Shown here in pieces: positions 43,060-51,018 of a stretch of 64,000 bases of DNA. The DNA is from Heyndrickxia sp050281185 (GTDB lineage Bacteria; Bacillota; Bacilli; Bacillales; Bacillaceae_C), in the NCBI RefSeq assembly GCF_050281185.1, contig NZ_JBNNWS010000008.1:1-64000 (forward strand), read 5' to 3'. The position numbers and the translations under genes were made by a program. Below the pieces are notes generated by a model. It was not told where the DNA came from and did not search any database. It saw nothing but the letters and a program-made list of their open reading frames with translations. Within the stretch, counting starts at the first letter, position 1; every line of letters starts with the position of its first letter.

Positions 43060-44058
43060 TTAAAGAATACTGTTTAAAAGAAGATAAATTAATCCTGCTA
43101 ATGTGGCAGAAATAGGCAATGTAATGACCCAAGTAATAATCATTCTTTGAGCAGTATCCCATTTAACGCCTTTGACTCTATGTGAGGTTCCAACCCCTAA
43201 TATTGATGAAGAGATAACATGGGTTGTACTGACAGGTAAATGTATATAAGTTGCACCAAAGATAATAAAAGCAGAACTCAAATCGGCCGCAACCCCATTG
43301 ATAGGTTTAATTTTCATAATTTTTCCGCCAACAGTTTTAATAATTTTCCAACCGCCAATTGAAGTTCCAAGTCCCATTGCGGTAGCACAAGAAGCCTGAA
43401 CCCAAAGTGGAACATCATTTGTTGTAACATAATTGTTAGCCATTAATGCCATCGTAATAATACCCATCGCTTTTTGGGCATCATTTGTACCGTGAGTATA
43501 TGCTTGTAGTGCGGCAGTGAAAATTTGGACGATGCGAAAACGCTTATTTGTTTTTCCTAAATTAAAGTTTTTAAAAACTACTTTAAAAATACTATACACA
43601 ATGAAACCAACTGTAAAAGCGATAATTGGTGATAAAATTAGTGCCTCAATAATTTTTATAAATCCTGTATAATTTAATGATGCAAAACCTGCTGCAGCTA
43701 TTGCTGCTCCTGCAATTGCTCCGATGATTGCATGTGAAGAGCTGCTTGGAATTCCGAAATACCATGTAATTAAATTCCATGCAATAGCGGCAATTAACGC
43801 TGAAAGTATTACGATTGATCCATTTGGTAGTGTAAAAGGATCAACAATATCTTTTGTAATTGTTTTTGCAACACCAGTAAAGGTCATGGCTCCTAAAAAG
43901 TTCATAATTGCTGCGAGTAGTATGGCATGTCTGGGTTTTAAAGCTTTTGTAGAGACAGCAGTGGCAATTGCATTCGCTGTATCATGAAACCCGTTAATAA
44001 AATCAAAAGCCAACGCGCAAACAACGATAAGTAATGTAATGATAAGTACACTATCCAT
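43060..44058 (-). CDS. pit: Low-affinity inorganic phosphate transporter (PiT family)
   Basis: A 332-residue permease with duplicated PiT signatures: DFINGFHDTANAIATAV in the first half and YTHGTNDAQKAMGIITMAL in the second. Start ATG 44058 follows AAGGAGTC and gives MDSVLIITLL; the longer frame from 44121 would overlap the DUF47 gene. It lies 11 bases after DUF47, the usual Bacillus pair. Confidence 0.94.
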   Translation of the reverse strand: MDSVLIITLLIVVCALAFDFINGFHDTANAIATAVSTKALKPRHAILLAAIMNFLGAMTFTGVAKTITKDIVDPFTLPNGSIVILSALIAAIAWNLITWYFGIPSSSSHAIIGAIAGAAIAAAGFASLNYTGFIKIIEALILSPIIAFTVGFIVYSIFKVVFKNFNLGKTNKRFRIVQIFTAALQAYTHGTNDAQKAMGIITMALMANNYVTTNDVPLWVQASCATAMGLGTSIGGWKIIKTVGGKIMKIKPINGVAADLSSAFIIFGATYIHLPVSTTHVISSSILGVGTSHRVKGVKWDTAQRMIITWVITLPISATLAGLIYLLLNSIL

Positions 44059-44069
44059 AAAAAGACTCC

Positions 44070-44690
44070 TTATGCGTTCTTCATAATAATGGTTTCTAAA
44101 ATGTTTGCAACACTTTGGCAATAGTCAGCGATTTCTTCTAAATCTTCATATACTTCCTTATATTTAATTAACCGGATTGGGTCCTTTTCTGTTTTGAAAA
44201 GCTCTTTAATTGAATCCCGTAAAACATCGTCACAAATAGATTCATACTCCTTGATCTTAATTGCGTGTGGACGCATGCTAGGGAGTTTTTTACTGAACAT
44301 AAGATCAATTGCCTTTTCAATTTCTATAGTCGCATTACGAATTGCATCGACAAATTTATACATATAGTCATCAGCAGCAGTAATATTATATACCTCAAAA
44401 ATATATGCACAGTGCTCAAGGCCATCCAATATATCATCAAGGCTATTGGTAAGAGTTAATAAGTCCTCCCTTTCAATTGGAGTGATAAATGTATCATTAA
44501 GCTCCAAAATCATTTGATGAACATATGTATCCCCTTGTGATTCATATTCCTTCATTTTTTGAGCAAAGATTTTTAAATCACTAGAATTATTTAGCTTGTA
44601 ATCAGCAAAATAATTCATGCTTTCTCTTAAATTTGTCGAAATTTCCCCTAACAATACAGCAAATTTGTCCTTCTTGTTTTTAAATACCAT
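44070..44690 (-). CDS. DUF47/PhoU-like phosphate transport regulator
   Basis: A 206-residue all-helical PhoU-like protein (DUF47), with acidic metal-binding stretches EYESQGDTYVHQMI and EYESICDDVLRDSI in the two halves. It is translated just upstream of pit and likely regulates the transporter. Start ATG 44690 follows GGAGGCTC. Confidence 0.93.
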   Translation of the reverse strand: MVFKNKKDKFAVLLGEISTNLRESMNYFADYKLNNSSDLKIFAQKMKEYESQGDTYVHQMILELNDTFITPIEREDLLTLTNSLDDILDGLEHCAYIFEVYNITAADDYMYKFVDAIRNATIEIEKAIDLMFSKKLPSMRPHAIKIKEYESICDDVLRDSIKELFKTEKDPIRLIKYKEVYEDLEEIADYCQSVANILETIIMKNA

Positions 44691-45026
44691 TAAAGAGCCT
44701 CCTAAAAGCTTTGGTTTATCAAACGTTTATATTTTATATGATTTTTTGAAAAGAGAAAAGAAATATGTCGAAATTTTTCATGAATACGCTTCCATTTTTG
44801 ACTCTATTTTTTCACAATTTAATGAAAATATTTAGGACTTATGTATATTATCTATTGTTTTACAAAAGGGATGAAATTATTAATATTTTATCTCGGAGTT
44901 GAGATTTATCATTTTGATTTAATTTGAGAAGATTCAATAGGGTTATTAGATTTTTAGTTGAGCAAACTAAATGTGTCCTGGGTGGCGGAGAATAAAAATT
45001 AAAACGACTAAAGGAGAGTTCTTCAT
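44691..45026. other. Divergent AT-rich spacer
   Basis: Separates DUF47 (minus) from the flavodoxin gene (plus). AT-rich and carries the promoters of both by position; no clear Pho box, dyad or ORF with a ribosome binding site is visible apart from the AAAGGAGAG before 45027. Confidence 0.4.
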
Positions 45027-45638
45027 ATGACAAATGTTAAATTAGCCATTATTTACTATAGTTCAACAGGAACGAACTATCAGCTTGCCAAATGGGCAGA
45101 GGATTCAGCAAAAGAAGCTGGCGCGGAAGTGAAAATATTAAAAGTTCAAGAGTTAGCACCGCCAGCAGCGATTGAATCAAATCCTGCTTGGAAGAAGCAT
45201 TATGATGAAACTCAAAGTGTTCCTGTAGCCACAGGAAATGATATCGAATGGGCAGATGCCATTATCTTTAGCGCCCCGACTAGATTTGGTAATATTCCTT
45301 CTCAAATGAAACAATTTTTTGATACATTAGGTGGGCTATGGGCACAAGGAAAAACTGTAAATAAAGTTGTGAGTGCAATGTCCTCAGCAGGTAATTCAAA
45401 TGGCGGCCAAGAACAAACCATTCACACGATTTACACATCAATGATGCATTGGGGAGCAATTATTGCAGCACCGGGGTATACTGATCCCTCTATCTATGCA
45501 GCAGGAGGAAATCCTTACGGAACTACTGTCACAGTTGGACAAGATGGAAGCATGGTGGAAGATGTTGAAGGCGCAGTAAAACATCAAGCAAAACGTACTG
45601 TTCAAGTAGCTGAATGGGTGAAAGCTGGCCTACAATAA
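45027..45638 (+). CDS. wrbA: NAD(P)H:quinone oxidoreductase, WrbA type (flavodoxin fold)
   Basis: A 203-residue flavodoxin-like protein. The FMN phosphate loop is IIYYSSTGTNYQLAKW, followed by IFSAPTRFGNIPSQMKQFFDTLGG and the loop SSAGNSNGGQEQTIHTIYTSMMHWG, typical of WrbA. It reduces quinones by two electrons and protects against semiquinones. ATG 45027 follows AAAGGAGAG. Monocistronic with a strong terminator. In this genomic setting it may detoxify catechol-derived quinones, but that is only positional. Confidence 0.9.
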   Translation: MTNVKLAIIYYSSTGTNYQLAKWAEDSAKEAGAEVKILKVQELAPPAAIESNPAWKKHYDETQSVPVATGNDIEWADAIIFSAPTRFGNIPSQMKQFFDTLGGLWAQGKTVNKVVSAMSSAGNSNGGQEQTIHTIYTSMMHWGAIIAAPGYTDPSIYAAGGNPYGTTVTVGQDGSMVEDVEGAVKHQAKRTVQVAEWVKAGLQ

Positions 45639-45843
45639 TATTAATGTCTTTTTGTATTAGAAATTTATTCATTTAAGTATTCACAAATTATTAGGAATAT
45701 AGTAAAATATCTGTAATATAGCATTAATAAGTTCCTTTGACCTGAACTAACCTTTAGGCAATTACAGGAATTAGTATTAAAAATTTTATTATTGACTGTT
45801 AAGTCTGTTTACATTTCTTACCGAAATGGTTTCAACAGATTAT

Positions 45844-45895
45844 AAGCCAGTCTTCCATTTTAGTGTTTATTCACAAATGGAAGTCTGGCTTTTTT
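45844..45895 (+). terminator. Terminator after the WrbA-like gene
   Basis: Long perfect stem AAGCCAGTCTTCCATTT / AAATGGAAGTCTGGCTT followed by TTTT. The preceding 200 bases after the gene (45639-45843) show nothing else. Confidence 0.85.
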
Positions 45896-45902
45896 GTTTA
45901 AT

Positions 45903-46104
45903 AGGAAATTATAAAATTTAACCCTGTGGATAATTTTTGAATAAATTGTCTACGTCTAGCTTCAGCGCCTATCGGCTAGCAGATTTCTCCGTCTCCTCCC
46001 TACGATAAGTCAACATCAGCTCGTGAACTACCTCGCTGTGTTTCCTTTATCTCAGTCGAAGACTACGAAATCCGTACGCCGATGAACAAGACGCTTACGC
46101 ATTT
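45903..46104 (+). repeat. Dispersed repeat, copy F (full form, variant head)
   Basis: Head AGGAAATTATAAAATTTAAC and CCTGTGGATAATTTTTGA (shared with copy G), then TCTAGCTTCAGCGCCTATCG ... CTCCCTACGATAAGTCAACA ... GCTTACGCATTTG. It lies in front of a plus-strand gene, outside the wrbA terminator, so it is not in a 3' UTR of known polarity. Confidence 0.8.
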
Positions 46105-46127
46105 GTACTTTGAAAGGGGGGATATAA

Positions 46128-47315
46128 TTGACAGAAGCATTAAGTGGGATAAAGGTTTTGGATTTAACAAGGGTATTAGCAGGGCCTCTTTGTACAATGG
46201 TTTTAGGAGATTTAGGTGCAGAGGTGATTAAAATTGAGGCTCCCGGAGGTAGTGATGACACAAGAACCTGGGGTCCGCCTTTTAAGAATGAAGTAAGTGC
46301 CTATTATCTTTGTGCAAATCGAAATAAAAAAAGTTTAACAGTCAATTTAAAATCTGAAGAAGGAAAAGAAATTATAAGAAATTTGATTAATGAATGTGAT
46401 GTCCTTATTCATAATTTTAAAACAGGGACCATGGAGCGTTTAGGGCTTGATTATGAAAGTCTATCAAATATAAATAAAGGACTTGTCTATTGCTCCATAA
46501 CTGGCTTTGGTGAAACAGGTCCGTATAAACACTTGCCTGGTTATGATTACATTATTCAAGCAATGTGCGGCTTAATGAGCATAACAGGCGATTCAGAATC
46601 GGGCCCGCAAAAAGTAGGAGTGGCTATAACCGACATATTAACAGGGTTATATGCATGTGTAGGGATACAAGCGGCATTAATTGAGAAGAGCAAATCTGGT
46701 ACAGGTCAAAAGTTGGATATTTCCTTGTTTGATGCAGGAGTGAGTTCTCTTGTAAATATTGCAAGTAATTATTTAATGTCTGAAAAAATTCCTGGTCTGC
46801 TCGGTAATGTTCATGCCAATATTGTCCCTTATCAAACATTTGATACATCAAATGGAAAAATGGTCATTGCAATAGGGAATGACCGTCAATTTGAAAAGTT
46901 TACGCACATAATAGGAAGTGAATCTTTAATTACTGACCCTTTATTTATTAATAATGCGAAAAGGGTGGAGAACAGAGATCTTTTAATACCTATACTGCAG
47001 CAAGCCCTGGGTGCTAAGCCAACTGAATATTGGCAGGAATTATGTAATGAAAATGGAATTCCATGTGGACCTATAAATAATCTTGAAAAGGTATTTCAAA
47101 ATGAACAAGTACTTGTGAGAGAGATGGTGATTGAAAAAGAACATCCAGAAGCAGGAAAAATAAAGCTTGTCGGCAGTCCACTTAAATTATCTAAAACACC
47201 TGTACAAGTAAAACAGCATCCGCCTCTTCCAGGTGAGCATACAAATGAAATACTGAAGGGTTTAGGGTATACAGAAGATCAAATTATTGAATATAAAAAC
47301 AAAAATATTGTTTAG
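46128..47315 (+). CDS. Family III CoA-transferase (CaiB/BaiF type)
   Basis: A 395-residue class III CoA-transferase (GIKVLDLTRVLAGPLCTMVLGDLGAEVIKIE; GYDYIIQAMCGLMSITG; LLGNVHANIVPYQTF). The catalytic Asp is expected in LDISLFDAGVSS or nearby. TTG 46128 follows AAAGGGGGG. It is paired with an acyl-CoA dehydrogenase 12 bases on, so it probably activates an organic acid by CoA transfer (from succinyl-CoA or acetyl-CoA) for oxidation. Glutarate is one candidate. Confidence 0.88.
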   Translation: MTEALSGIKVLDLTRVLAGPLCTMVLGDLGAEVIKIEAPGGSDDTRTWGPPFKNEVSAYYLCANRNKKSLTVNLKSEEGKEIIRNLINECDVLIHNFKTGTMERLGLDYESLSNINKGLVYCSITGFGETGPYKHLPGYDYIIQAMCGLMSITGDSESGPQKVGVAITDILTGLYACVGIQAALIEKSKSGTGQKLDISLFDAGVSSLVNIASNYLMSEKIPGLLGNVHANIVPYQTFDTSNGKMVIAIGNDRQFEKFTHIIGSESLITDPLFINNAKRVENRDLLIPILQQALGAKPTEYWQELCNENGIPCGPINNLEKVFQNEQVLVREMVIEKEHPEAGKIKLVGSPLKLSKTPVQVKQHPPLPGEHTNEILKGLGYTEDQIIEYKNKNIV

Positions 47316-47327
47316 GAGAGTGGAGAC

Positions 47328-48539
47328 ATGAATTTTGATTTTTCAGAAGAACAAAAAATGTTAAGATCAACCGTACGAAATTTTGTAGATAAAGAAATTA
47401 TGCCATATATTGGTGAGTGGGATTCGGAAGGACTTTTTCAGCCAAGTATTATGAAACGATTAGCAGAGTTGGGCTTAATGGGAGTATGTATTCCTGAAAG
47501 CTATGGTGGAAGCGGAATGGATTATAATTCATTAGCGATTGTCTGTGAAGAATTAGAAAGAGGGGATACAGCCTATCGGACTGCAGTTTCTGTGCATACT
47601 GGGTTAAATAGTTTGACTTTATTACAATGGGGAACAGAGGAACAAAAACAAAAGTATTTAACACCGCAAGCAAAAGGGACTAAAATAGGTGCCTTTGGAC
47701 TTACAGAACCAGGGGCGGGTTCAGATGTTGCAGCATTAAGTACAACAGCTGTTAAAGATGGAGACTATTATATTTTAAATGGACAAAAAACATGGATTTC
47801 CTTATGTGATGTTGCTGATCATTTCTTAGTTTTTGCTTACACAGATAAGAGTAAGAAGCATCATGGAATCTCTGCATTCATCGTTGAACGAACAATGCCA
47901 GGATTTTCGTCTAAAGCAATTAAAGGTAAACTGGGAATCCGTGCAGGAAATACGGGAGAGATCTTTTTTGATCAAGTAAAAGTTCCAAAGGAAAATTTAC
48001 TTGGAAAAGAAGGAGAAGGATTTAAAATTGCTATGTCTGCTTTAGATAATGGTAGATTTACAGTGGCTGCTGGAGCTTGCGGATTGATTATGGCATCACT
48101 CGAGGCAAGTGTGAAGTATTGCCATGAGAGGAAAACATTTGGAAAAGAGATTGGCAAGCATCAGCTTGTTCAGCAAATGATTGCTAATATGGAGGCAGGT
48201 TTGCAAATGAGCCGGTTCCTAGTATATAGAGCTGGCGAATTAAAAAATCAAGGGAAACGCAATACGCGTGAAACCTCACTTGCAAAATGGCAAGCTTGTG
48301 ATTTTGCCAATAAAGCGGCAGATGATGCTGTGCAAATCCATGGTGCATATGGATATTCTAACGAATATCCAGTAGAAAGATATTTGAGGAACTCAAAGGC
48401 GCCAGTCATTTATGAGGGAACTCGTGAAATCCATACGATTATGCAGGCGGAATACGTTTTAGGATACCGTGAAGATAAACCTTTAAATGAAATGCTACCT
48501 TCTTGGCCATTTAAGGTAGATTCCAATCTACCTGTGTAA
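47328..48539 (+). CDS. Acyl-CoA dehydrogenase (glutaryl-/short-branched-chain-like)
   Basis: A 403-residue FAD-dependent dehydrogenase: MNFDFSEEQKMLRSTVRNF, FGLTEPGAGSDVAALSTTAVKDGDYYILNGQKTWIS, ARKTFGKEIG-type stretch (CHERKTFGKEIG), and catalytic Glu in VIYEGTREIHTIMQ. The YEGT position of the base fits short-chain and glutaryl-CoA dehydrogenases. Co-transcribed with the CoA-transferase (12-base gap). The substrate is not certain. Confidence 0.9.
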   Translation: MNFDFSEEQKMLRSTVRNFVDKEIMPYIGEWDSEGLFQPSIMKRLAELGLMGVCIPESYGGSGMDYNSLAIVCEELERGDTAYRTAVSVHTGLNSLTLLQWGTEEQKQKYLTPQAKGTKIGAFGLTEPGAGSDVAALSTTAVKDGDYYILNGQKTWISLCDVADHFLVFAYTDKSKKHHGISAFIVERTMPGFSSKAIKGKLGIRAGNTGEIFFDQVKVPKENLLGKEGEGFKIAMSALDNGRFTVAAGACGLIMASLEASVKYCHERKTFGKEIGKHQLVQQMIANMEAGLQMSRFLVYRAGELKNQGKRNTRETSLAKWQACDFANKAADDAVQIHGAYGYSNEYPVERYLRNSKAPVIYEGTREIHTIMQAEYVLGYREDKPLNEMLPSWPFKVDSNLPV

Positions 48540-48546
48540 AATAAAA

Positions 48547-48574
48547 AAGAAATCGGCTAACTCGCCGATTTCTT
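48547..48574. terminator. Bidirectional terminator after the acyl-CoA dehydrogenase
   Basis: Perfect stem AAGAAATCGGC / GCCGATTTCTT. On the minus strand it also closes the DUF3870 transcript after repeat copy G. Confidence 0.85.
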
Positions 48575-48630
48575 CTAATACAGCCACTACCATGTAGAGA
48601 AGATTTTCAGTCTTCTCTAATTTTTCGCTT

Positions 48631-48835
48631 AGGAAATTATAAAATATTCGCACTGTGGATAACTTTATGAAGAGCGAGGTTTACGTCTAGCGCAAGCAGC
48701 CGTCGGCTAGCGGATTTCTCCGTCTCCTCCCTACGATAAGTCAACATCGGCTCGAAAACTACCTCACCGTGTTTCCTTTATCTCAGTCGAAGACTACGAA
48801 ATCCGTACGCTAGAGCTACGGCGCTTACGCTTTTG
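48631..48835 (+). repeat. Dispersed 3'-UTR repeat, copy G (full form, variant head)
   Basis: Head AGGAAATTATAAAATATTCG (as copy F), body TCTAGCGCAAGCAGCCGTCG ... CCGTCTCCTCCCTACGATAA ... ACGGCGCTTACGCTTTTG. The last codons and stop of the minus-strand DUF3870 gene (Thr-Lys-Ala-stop) lie in its end. Confidence 0.85.
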
Positions 48836-49142
48836 TTCCTAAAATCAGCTGATATTGTTTATGTAAATCTTTTAGAGCTGATGATAATGCGTTGTATGCT
48901 TTACCAAAATAGCAATTCTTTAATTCGTTAAGTGGTGCCTCAATACCATCTATTAAACTGTATCCTTTTAATAAATGAGCTATAAAATCACGTCCGTGTT
49001 CGGTAGCTAACGTACAGGTTGCTTCTACAATTACTCCATACTTCCGGTCTATTTCAGCGGTAATCGTCAGAGTCTCATATATACTTTTCGCAGCCATACC
49101 AGCAGGAAGCTTCGCATGTCCAGCGATGAATAGTGTGTTCAT
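48825..49142 (-). CDS. DUF3870 family protein
   Basis: A 105-residue small alpha/beta protein (AGHAKLPAGMAAKSIYETLTITAEIDRKYGVIVEATCTLATEHGRDFIAHLLKG), matching the DUF3870 family, whose function is unknown. One conserved Cys (EATCTLAT) and a second (NCYFG) are visible. ATG 49142 follows GGAGGGAG. The C-terminal residues Thr-Lys-Ala and the TAA stop come from the repeat. A terminator lies beyond the repeat. Confidence 0.8.
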   Translation of the reverse strand: MNTLFIAGHAKLPAGMAAKSIYETLTITAEIDRKYGVIVEATCTLATEHGRDFIAHLLKGYSLIDGIEAPLNELKNCYFGKAYNALSSALKDLHKQYQLILGTKA

Positions 49143-49236
49143 ATGTATTCTCCCTCCACTTATGTATTAGAAAATTAAGAAAAATCTATCTAAAACTAGT
49201 ATATAATATTATGAAAAGTACAACAAACACAAGGAA

Positions 49237-50160
49237 TCAGTTTCCATGTGTTTGTTCAGAAAACTTTTGAAGGATAGGTGGATCATCATTGAATGGGGCG
49301 ATGATTTCCAAGCATTCTTCAGAAAACGGATGTGTAAAAGTAAGTTTTCCTGCATGAAGAGCTTGTCTTTTAAAAATTGGTTTTCCTCCATAAAGGATGT
49401 CTCCAATAAGAGGATGCCCGATCGAACTAAGATGAACTCTAATTTGGTGAGTTCTCCCAGTTTCAAGGGAACATTGTATAAGTGTCATTTTCTCTTTCGT
49501 AAATGTTTTTAACACTTTTACCTTAGTAATTGCTGGTTGACCTGATTTTGAGACCCTTCTTCGAGTGGGGTGGTGTCGATCTCGTCCAATAGGTTCGTTA
49601 ATAATCATAGAAGAGGAATGTATAACCCCATGTACTAATGCATAATAGGTCCTTTTTATCCTTCTTTCATTTAGCAATCTGTCTAACATAACATGACTTA
49701 AAGCATTCTTTGCAAAGATAAGAGCACCTGATGTATCTTTATCAAGACGATGGATATGTCGAACCCGATGGTACTCATTTTTTTGCTGATAATGAAAAGC
49801 AACTCCGTTAGCTAATGTATTCATTTGTCCTTCGGCGTTAGGATGTGTCTCAATCCCTGCTATTTTATTTATTACTAATAGATGATCATCTTCATATAAG
49901 ACTTCAATTGATAGATCTTGAGGAATGACCCCATAGTCTTCATTTCGGAAAATAGCTATTTCAAAAACTGAGCCTGAAGATAGCGGTATTGTCCAATTGA
50001 TAAATTCTCCATTTATCCGAACAGCTTTTTCCATTCGAAATTCATGCATTAATTTTTTTGGAACCTTCCACTTGTCTTTCAGAATGGATTCTATAGAAAG
50101 ATTATCCCATTCTAAGGGAACGATAAATTCTAGCCATTTTCCATTTCTATTTGTCTGCAT
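49237..50160 (-). CDS. RluD-type pseudouridine synthase
   Basis: A 307-residue pseudouridine synthase of the RsuA/RluD group. It has a short S4-like N-terminus (SIESILKDKWKVPKKLMHEFRMEKAVRINGEF), then the catalytic loop HRLDKDTSGALIFAKN with the conserved Asp, and ETGRTHQIRVHLSSIGHPLIGD. It isomerises uridine in rRNA. ATG 50160 (MQTNRN) follows AAAGGA; the in-frame GTG at 50175 overlaps that site. Confidence 0.9.
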   Translation of the reverse strand: MQTNRNGKWLEFIVPLEWDNLSIESILKDKWKVPKKLMHEFRMEKAVRINGEFINWTIPLSSGSVFEIAIFRNEDYGVIPQDLSIEVLYEDDHLLVINKIAGIETHPNAEGQMNTLANGVAFHYQQKNEYHRVRHIHRLDKDTSGALIFAKNALSHVMLDRLLNERRIKRTYYALVHGVIHSSSMIINEPIGRDRHHPTRRRVSKSGQPAITKVKVLKTFTKEKMTLIQCSLETGRTHQIRVHLSSIGHPLIGDILYGGKPIFKRQALHAGKLTFTHPFSEECLEIIAPFNDDPPILQKFSEQTHGN

Positions 50161-50202
50161 AATTTGTCCTTTCACACGGTTAATAATGGCAGCCTTGATT
50201 TA

Positions 50203-50237
50203 ACAAAAGTGGTCCATTAATGAGGACCACTTTTTTA
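50203..50237. terminator. Terminator of bdbC
   Basis: Perfect stem AAAAGTGGTCC / GGACCACTTTT with T-runs on both strands. It is separated from the bdbC stop by short repeat copy H. Confidence 0.8.
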
Positions 50238-50242
50238 TCATA

Positions 50243-50325
50243 AGGTAAGAAAGTATAAAATTTACTAAGGATATTAGACACGAAAAGTGTCTGTTATGTC
50301 TAGCTCCAGCGCTTGCGCGTTTCTT
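50243..50325 (+). repeat. Dispersed 3'-UTR repeat, copy H (short form)
   Basis: AAGGTAAGAAAGTATAAAAT ... GTGTCTGTTATGTCTAGCTC then directly CAGCGCTTGCGCGTTTCTTA; like copy A it lacks the central hairpin. It lies between the bdbC stop (50331) and the terminator. Confidence 0.8.
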
Positions 50326-50330
50326 ATTTT

Positions 50331-50762
50331 TTAGTCATTTTTTGAAAGCTTAAATACAATAATACTTGATATAAAAATAATAATGAAAGCGATCAATGCT
50401 AAAAAAGGAATGGTAATAAATCCTAACCAATTTATATATTCACCTGTACATGAAATCGGGCCACATGCAGGTGCATGGCTACTAAGAAACGGAACTTTTT
50501 GGATTGAATAATGATAAAGAGATGTTATCATACCGATACCAGATAAGACAGCAATATAAATTGATATGCGATAATCTCTTCTAAAAACTGACATCCCAAT
50601 AATTATCGTCAAAGGATACATAAGTATTCGCTGGTACCAACAAAGTTTGCATGGGTTAAAGTGACGAACTTCTGAAAAATATAGGCTGCCTAACAACGCT
50701 ATTATCGACACTGTCCAAGCGAAAAGCCATAAGTTATCACGTATTTTATCATTTTTATGCAT
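50331..50762 (-). CDS. bdbC: Thiol-disulphide oxidoreductase BdbC (DsbB-like)
   Basis: A 143-residue membrane protein with four hydrophobic segments. The first redox pair is in FNPCKLCWYQR (CxxC) and the second in ACGPISCTGEY. It reoxidises an extracytoplasmic BdbD-type partner with quinone. No bdbD gene is adjacent here. ATG 50762 follows AAAGGAG. Confidence 0.94.
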   Translation of the reverse strand: MHKNDKIRDNLWLFAWTVSIIALLGSLYFSEVRHFNPCKLCWYQRILMYPLTIIIGMSVFRRDYRISIYIAVLSGIGMITSLYHYSIQKVPFLSSHAPACGPISCTGEYINWLGFITIPFLALIAFIIIFISSIIVFKLSKND

Positions 50763-51018
50763 AGTAAAACTCCTTTAACATAAAACTTAATTAGTTAAAA
50801 TTATAGTATTACTAAACGATAAAAGTAAATAAAATGGATTGTTATAAATACTTAAAATTTGATAAGTGTTTCACATTTTATATGAATTTTAGTAAAATTT
50901 ATCAATAAGGTTCTTTTTTGTATATGATCCGTAATTTTAAATTAAAAGATTTAATACAAATGAAAAGAGCATAGATTCGGGTGTTAAGCTTTTTTCGTAA
51001 AGAAAGGGAAGATTTAGT

